Source: Nitrospira sp. (GTDB taxonomy: Bacteria > Nitrospirota > Nitrospiria > Nitrospirales > Nitrospiraceae). Taken from it: a stretch of 64,000 nt of DNA. The position numbers were made by a program, and so were the translations under genes. The notes under the pieces were generated by a model, which was not told the origin of the DNA, made no database searches, and saw nothing but the letters and a program-made list of their open reading frames with translations. This document shows positions 1 through 8,912 of this stretch, piece by piece. The stretch's first letter is position 1. Each line of letters begins with the position of its first letter. The stretch spans positions 163,926 through 227,925 of the forward strand of contig JARFXQ010000006.1 of NCBI GenBank assembly GCA_029194725.1. The letters run 5' to 3'.

Positions 1-239
1 ATACCGATGAACATCCCAAGGATGCTGAGGATGTTAACCTTGATGTTGAATCCTAGGATGAGTTTGATCAGGACAAGGTCGATGGTGAGCGGCGGATTGA
101 TCCCGGGATTATAGTGCGTCGCAAAAATGTTTTGAATGGTGCCTTGAGGTGCCATGACGTGGAGAATCTCCCCGAGTATCCCGCCAAGGAGGCCCCCAAT
201 CAACACGAAAATGAGTAGCACCCAGGGCGATTTTCTCAC
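1..239 (-). CDS. DUF4321 family small membrane protein (3' end beyond window)
   Basis: The minus strand encodes a short hydrophobic protein with a glycine-rich N-terminal membrane helix (about residues 5-22, motif GGLLGGILGE). It continues into a segment with NPPLTIDLVLIKLILGF and a second helix that runs off the window edge. This pattern matches the DUF4321 family, membrane proteins of unknown function. An in-frame TAA lies 8 codons upstream, so the GTG at 239 is the only sensible start; a GAAGAG ribosome site sits about 7 bases before it. Its operon lies outside the window. The 5' side is separated from the insertion sequence by about 110 bases. Confidence 0.7.
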   Translation of the reverse strand, partial: MRKSPWVLLIFVLIGGLLGGILGEILHVMAPQGTIQNIFATHYNPGINPPLTIDLVLIKLILGFNIKVNILSILGMFIG

Positions 240-351
240 GTCGCCGCTCTTCTTTCTTTATGAGTTTGCAGGCGGTGGTTTTTTGGTGGCTCAAGGGCAC
301 CATATCCGAAGGGTTTCGGCATGTCAATAAAACTACTGGCTCGTGATGACC

Positions 352-1769
352 TGTAATCCCAAAATGATAATGTCCGGTTTGACCAAAGTAGAAATGTCCT
401 CGTCATTGGTAGACTGGCCGCTCTCACAAGGAGGGCGGGATGGTCGGAGAGGACAGGGTACTCATGAGTGGGAAGGAACTGCGGCGGGTCCATGTGATCG
501 GCCAGGTGGTGGGGAAGCAGATCACGCAGGTCAACGCGGGGGCGTTGTTGGGACTGACGGCGCGGCAGGTGCGACGCCTCCTGCGGCGGGTCGAGCAGGA
601 GGGGGACCAGGGGCTGGTGCATCGGGCACGGGGCAAACCGTCGAACCGGCGGATTCCCGAGCAGAGGAAGGCGAAGGCATTGCAGCTGTACGAGGCGCGG
701 TATGGCGATTTTGGGCCGACGTTGGCGGCGGAGAAACTGGCCGAGCACCACGGGATCACGCTCAGCGACGAGACTCTGCGGCTGTGGCTACGGGCGCGCG
801 GGATCGAGCATTTCCGGCGGCGGAAGCGCCCACACCGGGCCTGGCGGGCGCGGAAGACGCATGTCGGGGAGTTGGTGCAGCTGGATGGATCGCATCATGA
901 CTGGCTGGAGGGCCGCGGCCCGGCCTGCGTCCTGATGGCGTACATCGACGATGCGAGCAGTCGCGTCTTTGCCCGGTTCTATGAGTACGAGGGTACGATC
1001 CCGGCGATGGACAGCTTTCAACGCTACGTGCGGCGCTATGGGTTGCCACTGGCACTCTATGCGGACAAGCATACGACGTATCAGTCGCCGGTCGAGCCGA
1101 CGGGTGACGAGCAACTGGCCGGCGTGGAACCGGCGAGTCAGTTTGGCCGAGCGTTGCGCGAGTTGGGCGTGGAGCTGATCGCGGCCCACTCCCCGCAAGC
1201 CAAGGGGCGAGTGGAGCGGCTGTTTCAGACGTTTCAAGATCGACTGGTCAAAGCGCTGCGTTTGGCCGGGAGCGCGACCGTGGAGGACGCGAACCGCTTC
1301 GTGGAGCACTATCTGCCGGTCTACAACCGGCGGTTTGCGGTGCCGCCGGCTCAGGCGGCGGATCTGCATCGACCGACGCCACCGGCCCGCGAGTTGGACG
1401 GGAGCTTGTGCCTCAAGACCACCCGCTGCCTACGGAAGGACTTCACCATTGTGCATCAGGGGCAGCTCTATCAAATTCACGACACGGTCCGGGCTGCCCA
1501 CGTCCTGGTGGAACACCGGCTCGATGGCACCCTGCGGCTCACGCACCAGGGGCGGGCGCTCGGCTTCCACGCGATCGCGGCGCGGCCCGCAGTCCCCGCC
1601 GTGAAGGCCAAGGCGGGGCAGCGACCTCGGCGCCCGATCGTGCCGAAGCCGGACCATCCGTGGAGGAAGCGGCTGCTGCAGAAACGGGGCGTACACGCGG
1701 CAGCAGCCGGACCATAAACCGGACATTTCTACTTTGGGAAGAAGAGGACATTTCTAAATTGGGTTGACA
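352..1769. mobile_element. IS1202-like (ISNCY) insertion sequence, about 1.42 kb
   Basis: Imperfect terminal inverted repeats of about 48 bases bound this unit. Both begin TGT, share CCCAA near the tip, and contain two AATGTCC blocks separated by CCAAAGTAGA. The left copy is 352-400 and the right copy about 1721-1769 on the other strand. One transposase fills the interior. No convincing target duplication was found when about 27 bases on each side were compared, so the element may be old or a flank may have been rearranged. The right end lies only 16 bases before the -35 box of the tRNA-Val promoter. Confidence 0.8.
440..1717 (+). CDS. DDE transposase of the IS1202-like element
   Basis: This 425-residue protein should cut and join the ends of its own element. 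An N-terminal helix-turn-helix region (about residues 10-75, with LGLTARQVRRLL) is followed by an rve-type integrase core. The likely catalytic residues are Asp in VQLDGSHHDW (about 149), Asp in YADKHTTY (about 208) and Glu in KGRVERLFQ (about 258). A basic tail follows. The ATG is preceded by AAGGAGG, a strong ribosome site. The frame is open with all three acidic residues, so the enzyme may still work. The family assignment rests on domain order and terminal repeats; relatives of IS481 are the alternative. Confidence 0.85.
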   Translation: MVGEDRVLMSGKELRRVHVIGQVVGKQITQVNAGALLGLTARQVRRLLRRVEQEGDQGLVHRARGKPSNRRIPEQRKAKALQLYEARYGDFGPTLAAEKLAEHHGITLSDETLRLWLRARGIEHFRRRKRPHRAWRARKTHVGELVQLDGSHHDWLEGRGPACVLMAYIDDASSRVFARFYEYEGTIPAMDSFQRYVRRYGLPLALYADKHTTYQSPVEPTGDEQLAGVEPASQFGRALRELGVELIAAHSPQAKGRVERLFQTFQDRLVKALRLAGSATVEDANRFVEHYLPVYNRRFAVPPAQAADLHRPTPPARELDGSLCLKTTRCLRKDFTIVHQGQLYQIHDTVRAAHVLVEHRLDGTLRLTHQGRALGFHAIAARPAVPAVKAKAGQRPRRPIVPKPDHPWRKRLLQKRGVHAAAAGP

Positions 1770-1785
1770 ACAGTGTGCAAACACG

Positions 1786-1814
1786 TTGACAAGAAAGCAC
1801 GGACTTGATACCCT
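1786..1814 (+). promoter_or_regulatory. sigma-70 type promoter for tRNA-Val
   Basis: TTGACA at 1786-1791 and TACCCT at 1809-1814 are 17 bases apart, and the tRNA begins 24 bases after the -10 box. A second TTGACA at 1764-1769 is the tip of the insertion sequence and has no well-placed -10. Confidence 0.6.
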
Positions 1815-1837
1815 CCGCGCAGGTTGCTAAGAAAATC

Positions 1838-1913
1838 GGGCGGATAGCTCAGTTGGGAGAGCGCTGCCCTTACAAGGCAGAGGTCACAGGTTCAATCCCT
1901 GTTCCGCCTACCA
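1838..1913 (+). tRNA. tRNA-Val (anticodon TAC)
   Basis: The 76-base sequence folds as a normal cloverleaf. The acceptor stem GGGCGGA pairs with TCCGCCT (one G-T pair at the tip), the anticodon loop carries TAC at 1871-1873, the T arm is ACAGG-TTCAATC-CCTGT and CCA is encoded. It is the first gene after the insertion sequence and lies 134 bases before tRNA-Asp; the two may be co-transcribed. Confidence 0.95.
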
Positions 1914-2047
1914 TTCCGAGATGTTTGGTACGCAGAGACAGGAAATGAGCTTGCCGAGCGGAGGATCTGTTCCTACACGCGGGAATTGATCGGCGACCAA
2001 CGATTTTGGTCTTATCGTGCTGCTGTTCTGCCAGCGATAGATTTTGC

Positions 2048-2125
2048 GGGGCCGTCGTTCAGCCTGGTTAGGACGCCAGATTGTCAATCTGGAGGTCGCG
2101 GGTTCAAATCCCGTCGGCCCCGCCA
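2048..2125 (+). tRNA. tRNA-Asp (anticodon GTC)
   Basis: The 78-base cloverleaf has acceptor stem GGGGCCG paired with CGGCCCC, anticodon GTC in loop TTGTCAA, T arm CGGG-TTCAAAT-CCCG and an encoded CCA end. It lies 73 bases upstream of tolQ with no obvious terminator between. Confidence 0.95.
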
Positions 2126-2198
2126 TTATCTTCAGAGTTTGGTACACTCCACTTTGTCAGGAAATTATGAGCGCTGAGGAGGGAGAGTAGAGACTCGT

Positions 2199-2900
2199 AT
2201 GTTTCAAACCGGCCCACTAGGCGTCGTTCTGTCGCTCGGGATCGTGTCCAAGGTGGTTCTCTTGCTCCTGGTCTGCTTTTCGATCATGTCATGGGCCATC
2301 ATCTTCTACAAATTGGTCGTATTTCGCACCGCTGATGTAAAAGACCGTCATTTTATGACCCTGTTGCTGCGGGCCAGAGATGTGGAGGAAGTCACTCGGC
2401 ATGCCCAACAGACCATTGGGAGTCCCTGCGCGAAGATTTTTCATGCCGTTATTCAACGGATCGGCTACATTCCAACCGAGGTGAATGAAAACGGTTCCGT
2501 CGCGTATGATCGACATGTGATGGAACGGACGGCGGCCCATCTTGCTCAAGGTCAAATCGCCAAGTTGGAATCGTTTCTTCCGTTTCTTGCGACGACCGGA
2601 AATATCTGTCCGTTCGTGGGCCTCTTGGGAACGGTGATGGGTATTATCGACTCATTCCGGGAAATCGGCACACAAGGCACAGCCAGCATTGCGGCTGTGG
2701 CTCCCGGGGTCTCCGAAGCCTTGATCGCGACCGCAGCCGGATTGTTTGCCGCGATTCCTGCCGTCGTCGCCTATAACTATTTTCTTGTACGTATTAGGCG
2801 CTCTGCAATGCACATGGATTCGGTCGTGGTGGAACTCCTTGCCTTGATCCCAACCCAAACGAGACCTATCGCGCCGGTTCCCGTTGGAGCGAAGGGATGA
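2199..2900 (+). CDS. tolQ: TolQ proton-channel subunit of the Tol-Pal system
   Basis: This 233-residue inner-membrane protein belongs to the TolQ/ExbB/MotA family, which forms the channel that uses proton motive force to energise TolA. It has an N-terminal helix (about 7-35), a cytoplasmic loop, and two closely spaced helices in the second half. The conserved stretch around [20 protein letters not shown] and [22 protein letters not shown] is diagnostic. Its stop overlaps the tolR start by 4 bases (ATGA). ExbB is excluded in practice by the following tolR-tolA-tolB-pal order. AGGAGG lies about 16 bases before the ATG, a rather long spacing. Confidence 0.95.
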   Translation: MFQTGPLGVVLSLGIVSKVVLLLLVCFSIMSWAIIFYKLVVFRTADVKDRHFMTLLLRARDVEEVTRHAQQTIGSPCAKIFHAVIQRIGYIPTEVNENGSVAYDRHVMERTAAHLAQGQIAKLESFLPFLATTGNICPFVGLLGTVMGIIDSFREIGTQGTASIAAVAPGVSEALIATAAGLFAAIPAVVAYNYFLVRIRRSAMHMDSVVVELLALIPTQTRPIAPVPVGAKG

Positions 2901-3340
2901 TCTTCGAGGCAAGGCAGCGTCGATTTTTAGCCGAGATCAACGTGATTCCGCTCGTGGACGTTGTGCTGGTGCTCCTGGTGATCTTTATGGTCACGGCACC
3001 GATGCTCTATCGAGGGATGGACATCAAGCTGCCGGCTTCCGCATCGAACACGATCAAGCCGGAGATCCGAGCGGTGTTGACGATCGAAAAGGATCAACGT
3101 CTGTATCTCGACAAAGATCAGGTGAGCGTGGCTCAGCTGGAGCGGAAGCTGCGCGTGATGAAGGAAGAGCATGCCGATGTCTCATTGTATTTACGCGCCG
3201 ACCGCGACGTGCCATATGGAATCGTGGTTCAGGTGATGGATGGAGTCAAGAAGGCCGGCATCGAAAAACTCGGCATGGTGACTGATCCCACCGGACCCGA
3301 ACGTGTCAGTGAGGGTACGCCATCCCAACCCAACCAGTAG
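2897..3340 (+). CDS. tolR: TolR subunit of the Tol-Pal system
   Basis: The protein has 147 residues, a single N-terminal membrane helix (about 16-36) and a periplasmic ExbD/TolR domain. The key membrane aspartate is in [14 protein letters not shown] (Asp21), the residue that handles protons with TolQ. The body ends in [21 protein letters not shown], the usual ExbD/TolR C-terminal fold. The length is normal for TolR. The start overlaps the tolQ stop, which implies translational coupling. ExbD is the alternative, but tolA and tolB follow directly. Confidence 0.95.
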   Translation: MIFEARQRRFLAEINVIPLVDVVLVLLVIFMVTAPMLYRGMDIKLPASASNTIKPEIRAVLTIEKDQRLYLDKDQVSVAQLERKLRVMKEEHADVSLYLRADRDVPYGIVVQVMDGVKKAGIEKLGMVTDPTGPERVSEGTPSQPNQ

Positions 3341-3353
3341 GATAAGGTCCACA

Positions 3354-4469
3354 GTGCAGGCTTGGGCAACGGCCGGCATGGTCTCGGATAATGAATGGCA
3401 GGCGACTCTGACTCGTCGCTTAAGCTTTGCCGTCGTCGTCTCTCTGATACTGCATATCGGTATGCTGGCGATGGTGGCCTGGGTTCGACTGCCACGACAT
3501 GGCGAACGGCCCCTGGCGTCCATTGAGATTTCCCTCGCAAGTCTCCCGACTCTTCCCGAAAAGGCTGTTGAACCGCCGAAAAGTCAGCCGATTAAAAAAG
3601 AGGTAGAACCACACAAGCCGGTACAGCAGGCTAAGCCGATCGAGCAAACCAAAGCCATCGAACGGCCTAAGCCCATTGAGCACTCTAAACCTGTTGAGCC
3701 ACTCAAACCTATTGACCAGCCGAAATCTGCTCCTCCCGTGAAAGCTGCGCCTGTGTCCCTTCCGCCTGTGACAGCCGCACCTGTTCCTCCTCCGGTCGCT
3801 CCGGCAAAATCGTCGAATGATCTCATGCGCGATATCATGAAAGATATTGAGTTGCCTCCGGATGCTCCGAAGCAGGGCGACATCAGCCCGGAGGACAAGC
3901 CAAGGAAATCACCGGTGATCAAGCTACCCGATGTACCGGTCCTCACCGAAACCAAGGAAACAACCTCAAAAAGGCTAGTTGCCTCCGCCCAGCCCTCCTC
4001 CCTGACGGAAGATGTGGCGAAGGAACTGGATGAGGAACTCAGAAAGATCAAAAAACTTGAGGTGCCTAAAGCGGCGTCCCCAGTGGAAGTACCGTCAAAA
4101 CCTGCCCCTCAAGTTGAAGCAAAGGTCCAGAACGTCAAGGCTGTCGACACCACATTGAAGGTTCCAGGGATGACTCAGGGATCTAGCGTCTATCTGGCGC
4201 TTGTGCGACAGCGAATCAGCAATTCTTGGAATGCTCCGCCCCTGGATCTGACCAGTCAAGCCTACGTCGTTATCGTCCAGTTCAGACTTCATAAGAACGG
4301 CTCGGTCACCGGTGTGACGATCGAGCAATCCTCAGGAAATGAGTACTATGATTTAGCCGGGAAACGAGCGGTTCTCAGCGCAAACCCATTGCCGAGGTTT
4401 CCGTCTGATATCGTTGATCCGTATTTTGACGCCCACTTCACTTTTACCGTCGGAGAGCCGCAAGGATAA
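3354..4469 (+). CDS. tolA: TolA/TonB-type periplasmic linker protein
   Basis: This protein spans the periplasm and couples TolQR in the inner membrane to TolB-Pal at the outer membrane. One N-terminal helix (VVSLILHIGMLAMVAWV) is followed by a long Pro/Lys-rich arm with repeated KPIE/KPVE units and a C-terminal TolA/TonB domain (SVYLALVRQRISNSWNAPP to the end). A GTG at 3354 is preceded by AGGATAAGG and is preferred. An ATG at 3378 and an in-frame ATG at 3303 inside tolR are alternatives. With this start it has 371 residues. The arm is Pro-rich rather than the Ala/Lys helix of E. coli TolA, so it looks TonB-like. Confidence 0.85.
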   Translation: MQAWATAGMVSDNEWQATLTRRLSFAVVVSLILHIGMLAMVAWVRLPRHGERPLASIEISLASLPTLPEKAVEPPKSQPIKKEVEPHKPVQQAKPIEQTKAIERPKPIEHSKPVEPLKPIDQPKSAPPVKAAPVSLPPVTAAPVPPPVAPAKSSNDLMRDIMKDIELPPDAPKQGDISPEDKPRKSPVIKLPDVPVLTETKETTSKRLVASAQPSSLTEDVAKELDEELRKIKKLEVPKAASPVEVPSKPAPQVEAKVQNVKAVDTTLKVPGMTQGSSVYLALVRQRISNSWNAPPLDLTSQAYVVIVQFRLHKNGSVTGVTIEQSSGNEYYDLAGKRAVLSANPLPRFPSDIVDPYFDAHFTFTVGEPQG

Positions 4470-4472
4470 ACC

Positions 4473-5813
4473 ATGACCTTCCGAGCTGCTGTGTCTGTCA
4501 TCCTCAGTGTGTCAATCGGCGTCGTTTGGATCATTGAATCCGGTGCCGCCGACGTCTTTCTTGAGGCAACTAGGCCGGATTTTCAGAGGATTCCCCTAGG
4601 GATCGCCGCGATTGAAAACGCGGGTGGATCGGAGTCACCCGAGGGACGTGTGAAGTTGGGCACGCGTATCGAAGAAGTACTCAAGGCGGACGTCCGACGC
4701 TCGCAGGTGTTCGCGCTTGTCGATTTACCGAGTCTCGGCATCAAAGTCGCTCAGCTCGGGGCAGAGCCTGATCCTTCCTTCAAACAAGCCGCCGAGAACG
4801 GGGTGTCAGTCATTGTCTGGGGTAAAGCGGGAATCAAGAATGGTAGCAAGGACGCCGATCTCAGTATGGATGGGTACGTGTATGATACAGGCAGCAACGA
4901 AGTTGTGGGAGGGAAGCGATATGTCGGCTCGACATCGGTTGCCCGCCTCATGGCTCATCGTTTTGCCGATGAGTTGGTCTTTCGCTATACGGGAGAACCG
5001 GGAATCGCGCGGACGAAGATCGCCTATGTCTCGGAGCTGGGAACGGCTCGCGAGTTATTCGTGATGGATTACGATGGGTACGAGCCTCGCCAGTTGACGG
5101 CCGACGGGTTCTTGAACCTGATGCCTCGTTGGTCGCCGGATCGACGGTTTTTGGTTTTCACGACGTACCGTAATCGGAACACACAGGATATCGACATGAT
5201 CGAGCTTGCCACGGGAAAACGCTGGACGCTCGTCGCGCAAGGAGGGTTGAACATCACTCCGGTTTTCTCTCCCGATGGGAATGCGCTGGCCTACGCCTCA
5301 AGCCATGAAGGAAACGCCGAATTATATCGTTTGGATACCCGCACGAAAGCCGTGCAGCGACTCACCACGAATGCGGCCGGGGACTTATCTCCCTCGTGGT
5401 CTCCCTCGGGGCGCGAGATTGCGTTTACCTCGGATAGAGGCGGCGGACCACAAATTTTCCTTATGAGTGCGGATGGATCCAACGTGCGTCGCTTGACGTT
5501 CGATGGAGACTACAACGCGGCGCCGGCCTGGTCGCCTCGCGGAAATTGGATCGCCTATGTATGCAGGACTCCCAAGAAAGAGTACAAACTGTGCGTGATT
5601 ACGCCTGATGGCCAGAAACATCTTCAACTAACCGCAGGATTGGGGGTGGATGATTCTCCGTCCTGGTCTCCGGATGGTCGGCATCTTGTCTTCAGCTCGA
5701 CGGTGGATGGGAAGAGTCAGATCTACATGATCAATGCGGACGGTAAAGATCTCGAGCGTATTACATTTGTCGGGACTCACAATAGCGCACCGTCCTGGTC
5801 TCCGGCATCGTAA
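4473..5813 (+). CDS. tolB: TolB periplasmic beta-propeller protein
   Basis: TolB binds Pal and TolA and supports outer-membrane constriction at division. The 446-residue protein has a signal peptide (to about residue 26, ending in ESGAADV), an N-terminal TolB domain, and a six-bladed propeller of WD40-like/PD40 repeats. Each blade carries a variant of PSWSPDGRHLVFSS followed by an IYMINADG-type strand. Length is close to the usual 430-450. It starts 3 bases after the tolA stop. No irregularity was seen. Confidence 0.95.
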   Translation: MTFRAAVSVILSVSIGVVWIIESGAADVFLEATRPDFQRIPLGIAAIENAGGSESPEGRVKLGTRIEEVLKADVRRSQVFALVDLPSLGIKVAQLGAEPDPSFKQAAENGVSVIVWGKAGIKNGSKDADLSMDGYVYDTGSNEVVGGKRYVGSTSVARLMAHRFADELVFRYTGEPGIARTKIAYVSELGTARELFVMDYDGYEPRQLTADGFLNLMPRWSPDRRFLVFTTYRNRNTQDIDMIELATGKRWTLVAQGGLNITPVFSPDGNALAYASSHEGNAELYRLDTRTKAVQRLTTNAAGDLSPSWSPSGREIAFTSDRGGGPQIFLMSADGSNVRRLTFDGDYNAAPAWSPRGNWIAYVCRTPKKEYKLCVITPDGQKHLQLTAGLGVDDSPSWSPDGRHLVFSSTVDGKSQIYMINADGKDLERITFVGTHNSAPSWSPAS

Positions 5814-5892
5814 ATATCCAGGAAGGCATTGACGGCAATCGTCCTTCGCTGTAAGAAAAAGGGGCGATATTTCACAGGAAGGAAGGAATCTA

Positions 5893-6618
5893 ATGAAAAC
5901 GTTGCCAGCCAGCTACTTGCCGTTGATTCTTGGTATCATCGTCCTGGGAATTCCATCCTGCTCGAAGAAGGCGGTCCGATCGGGAGGAGATGCGCAGGCT
6001 TTACAAGAAGAGATGGCCAGAGGAGAGATGGCTAAGGGAGGAGCCAAAGGAGGGGCCAGTTCAAGTTTTCCCGATACATCGTTCTCCGGACGTGAGGATG
6101 CGAATAGCCTACGGGGACTGGATCGCAATCCTTCCGAAGAGCGACTAGGGGGAAATGGCGGCAATGCAAGTAGTCAAGGCGGTGCCGGCCGCGCCAACGG
6201 GGTGATCGCAAAAGCAGATTCCGGCGCGGCCGCTCGGCAGTTGGCTGAAATTCGTGCGGAGCAAGTGGCTTCGGTGGCAGCCGGACTTCGGGATGTCTTT
6301 TTCACGTACGATAGCTTTTCGATCACCGAGGATGGGCGCCACGCGCTTTCCGGCAATGCGGAATGGGCCAGGTCGAACCCGTACGCACAGCTGAAAATCG
6401 AGGGACATTGCGACGAACGTGGCACTTCAGCATACAATTTGGTGCTGGGTGAGAAGCGTGCGAAGGCCGTTCGGAATTATCTCGTCGAACTGGGAGTGGT
6501 CCCCACTCATTTGTCGGTCGTTTCCTACGGCAAAGAACGGCCGTTCTGCACGGAACATACGGAAGCTTGTTACTCGCAGAATCGCCGTGGCCATCTCGTT
6601 GTCAAGACAGTGAAGTAG
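5893..6618 (+). CDS. pal: Pal, peptidoglycan-associated lipoprotein
   Basis: This outer-membrane lipoprotein binds peptidoglycan through an OmpA-like domain. A lipoprotein signal ends at IPSC (Cys23). A Gly/Ser-rich linker of about 90 residues follows, then the OmpA domain with IEGHCDERGTSAYNLVLGEKRAKAVRNYL, whose Asp and Arg contact meso-diaminopimelate. The linker is longer than in most Pal proteins (241 residues against about 170). GGAAGGAA precedes the ATG. It is the fifth gene of the tol operon. Confidence 0.93.
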   Translation: MKTLPASYLPLILGIIVLGIPSCSKKAVRSGGDAQALQEEMARGEMAKGGAKGGASSSFPDTSFSGREDANSLRGLDRNPSEERLGGNGGNASSQGGAGRANGVIAKADSGAAARQLAEIRAEQVASVAAGLRDVFFTYDSFSITEDGRHALSGNAEWARSNPYAQLKIEGHCDERGTSAYNLVLGEKRAKAVRNYLVELGVVPTHLSVVSYGKERPFCTEHTEACYSQNRRGHLVVKTVK

Positions 6619-6682
6619 TGCGATGGCAGGACCGTTGGCCTGAAAGAGCCCTGATTGTCGGTGGTCGTTCGGAACTCAGGAC

Positions 6683-8083
6683 ATGACGCTTCAGCTACGA
6701 ACAAGATATAGTATGCTTCTCGGTATCGCTATGGGGGGTCTCCTTTTGCCGGGGTGTGTCGCGCAGCAGTCCGACCTGAAAAAAACTGAAAAAGACCTTC
6801 AGCAACAGCTGTCCCAGGCCAGGGCCAGGCAAAACCAAGAAATTTCGACCTTACGAGAACATGACCTACCACAGCTGCGAGGAGAGCTTGAAAAGGCTCT
6901 GCACCAGGCACGAGAGCTCCAGAGCAAACAAGAGGATTTCAAGCATCGGTCGGCCCAGTTGGAGCAGCAGACAAAAAAGCTGGAACAGTTGGCGGCCAAA
7001 CTGGAATCCGACAGCAGCACGCGGTATCTATGGATGCAGAAGAGCTTTGAGACTCAGGACGCGAAGGTGTCGGTCCGGCTAGACGAGCTATCGAAGGCGA
7101 TGGAGACTTTGAAAAGAGAGGTCATTGACGTCGTCCAACGCACGAACGAGGGGTTGGCAAAACGCGTCGATGTCAAGCTGGAAGGTCACCAAAAGGAGTT
7201 GACGGAGCACCAGAATAAAATTGAGCAGATCTCTCAAAAGTTCACCCAATTCAATCTGGCCATGACGGGGTTTCGAGAGGCGCTGACCGGTCTGAATGAT
7301 CGTGTGGGTGAGCAGGAGCAAACCGCGAAGAATCTCACCTCGAGAATCGATACCGATTCAAAAGCGAGGGCGGCTCATGCGGAAGAGGTCAACCGAAGCG
7401 TCATTTCCATCACGAAGGCGCTTGAAGCGGTTGGGAAAAAAGCTACGGCTCGCCTTGACGAGCAGGACAGTCGAATCGATGCCGTGGCGAAAACTCTTGA
7501 GCAGGTATCAAATAGGTCTACTCCTCTGCAACAGGCTCACAAACCGGTGCAACAGTCCGTGGTGGGGTCGAATGAACCTCTGCAGGATGGAGGGGAAGCC
7601 TCAAGAACGCCCGTTGGGTCGGAGGCTATGGGAGCTGCGACAACGATCGTTCCTCCCCAAGAATTGCCGAAATTTGAACCGGTTCAGGCCAGCGCCGATC
7701 CAGCTGATCGGGTTCGTTATGAGCAGGTGTTAGGCCTGTTTCGGGACGGGGACTTGGAAGGCGCTCGGCAAGGATTTGCCGGATTTCTCGATGACTATCC
7801 AAACTCTACCCTCGCGCCGAATGCCCGCTTTTGGCTGGGGGAGTCGCACTTCGGTAAGAAAGAGTTCCAGAGAGCGATCGATGCCTACGATAAAGTGGAG
7901 ATCGACTATCCCGGTAGCGAAAAGGTGCCAGCTGCAATCTTAAAGAAAGGATATGCGTACTTGGCGCTAAAAGATAGAAAGCGAGCGTCGTCCGCCTTTA
8001 AGCAAGTGGTCACGCTCTACCCGAAAACTGCTGAAGCGGGAAAAGCCTCGGACAAACTGGCTCAACTCAAGGAGGTGCGGTAA
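6683..8083 (+). CDS. Long coiled-coil CpoB/YbgF-like TPR lipoprotein
   Basis: This is a 466-residue outer-membrane lipoprotein candidate: the signal sequence ends in LLPGC (Cys25). About 250 residues of predicted coiled coil follow (many Gln/Glu/Lys heptads), then a Pro-rich linker and a C-terminal TPR block of the YbgF type (ARFWLGESHFGKKEFQRAI and repeats). CpoB/YbgF coordinates peptidoglycan synthesis with Tol-Pal constriction. This copy is nearly twice the usual length because of the coiled coil. It is followed 4 bases later by a second YbgF-type gene, so the pair probably arose by duplication. Confidence 0.8.
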   Translation: MTLQLRTRYSMLLGIAMGGLLLPGCVAQQSDLKKTEKDLQQQLSQARARQNQEISTLREHDLPQLRGELEKALHQARELQSKQEDFKHRSAQLEQQTKKLEQLAAKLESDSSTRYLWMQKSFETQDAKVSVRLDELSKAMETLKREVIDVVQRTNEGLAKRVDVKLEGHQKELTEHQNKIEQISQKFTQFNLAMTGFREALTGLNDRVGEQEQTAKNLTSRIDTDSKARAAHAEEVNRSVISITKALEAVGKKATARLDEQDSRIDAVAKTLEQVSNRSTPLQQAHKPVQQSVVGSNEPLQDGGEASRTPVGSEAMGAATTIVPPQELPKFEPVQASADPADRVRYEQVLGLFRDGDLEGARQGFAGFLDDYPNSTLAPNARFWLGESHFGKKEFQRAIDAYDKVEIDYPGSEKVPAAILKKGYAYLALKDRKRASSAFKQVVTLYPKTAEAGKASDKLAQLKEVR

Positions 8084-8087
8084 CACC

Positions 8088-8849
8088 ATGTGTGTCCGTA
8101 CACTCGTGTCCGGTTCTGTGGCCTGTGGATTGCTGGCGTCAACGATCGTGCTTGTCGGCTGTGCCAAGCATGCCGATTTTCTGGAAATGCGCCACCAGCT
8201 CTCGACTCTCTCGAGAACGCAGGACCAGGATCATCAACGGGTGGATGCCGTGGTGCGACGATTGGATGCCGTAGAGCGGAGCAAGGACACGGATTCTGCG
8301 AAACCGCGATTCGATGACCTGGCGGCACGCTTTCAAAAACTTGAAAGCCGATTAGCAAAGCTGGAAGAAGCTGCCGGTCAGGCATCCGTCAAGCCTGATT
8401 CCTCGATAGAATCTCGTGCATCAAGGCCTGTCAAACAGACTCCACCGCTAGAGCCGACGGTTGCGCTATCCGGGATCACGCCGACGTCCGCTTTCAATCT
8501 GGCATATAATGATTATCTGAGCGGGAAATACGAGCTTGCGGTCGCAGGGTTTCAGCGGTTCATCAAGGATTTTCCCGGTACGTCTCTGACTCCGAACGCT
8601 CAATATTGGTTAGGAGAATCGTATTACAACTTGAAAGACTATGGGCGGGCCATCCAAACCTTCGATTATCTCGTGACGGAATATCCAGGAAACGAAAAGG
8701 TTCCCGCGGCACTGTATAAGCTTGGTTTGGCGACGGCCGAGACCGGCGATCTCGGTAGGTCGAGAAAAAATCTGAAGCGAGTGCTTGAAGAGTTCCCTTC
8801 ATCGGACGAATCGAAGTTGGCAAAGTATAAGTTGGCCGAGATCCGATGA
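8088..8849 (+). CDS. cpoB: CpoB/YbgF Tol-Pal system coordinator
   Basis: This 253-residue protein has the normal architecture of CpoB/YbgF. The N-terminal signal ends in VLVGC (Cys22), which makes it a likely lipoprotein here. A short coiled coil around residues 25-100 is followed by three TPR repeats, visible as AFNLAYNDYLSGKYELAV, AQYWLGESYYNLKDYGRAI and ALYKLGLATAETGDLGRS. It ends the tol block, 63 bases before mutL. Its TPR section is clearly similar to that of the preceding gene. Confidence 0.88.
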   Translation: MCVRTLVSGSVACGLLASTIVLVGCAKHADFLEMRHQLSTLSRTQDQDHQRVDAVVRRLDAVERSKDTDSAKPRFDDLAARFQKLESRLAKLEEAAGQASVKPDSSIESRASRPVKQTPPLEPTVALSGITPTSAFNLAYNDYLSGKYELAVAGFQRFIKDFPGTSLTPNAQYWLGESYYNLKDYGRAIQTFDYLVTEYPGNEKVPAALYKLGLATAETGDLGRSRKNLKRVLEEFPSSDESKLAKYKLAEIR

Positions 8850-8912
8850 TCGTCGCCGTGGCGCGACGCCCCGCCCCATCACCACATTCTCACTCATGAG
8901 GAGCATCGTGCC

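Noticed and set aside
109..327. Minus-strand ORF of 72 codons at the left edge
   Set aside because: It overlaps the DUF4321 frame in another phase, and its sequence has no signal, motif or ribosome site.
1914..2047. Third tRNA or small RNA between tRNA-Val and tRNA-Asp
   Set aside because: No cloverleaf, hairpin with T run or conserved motif was found in the 134-base spacer.
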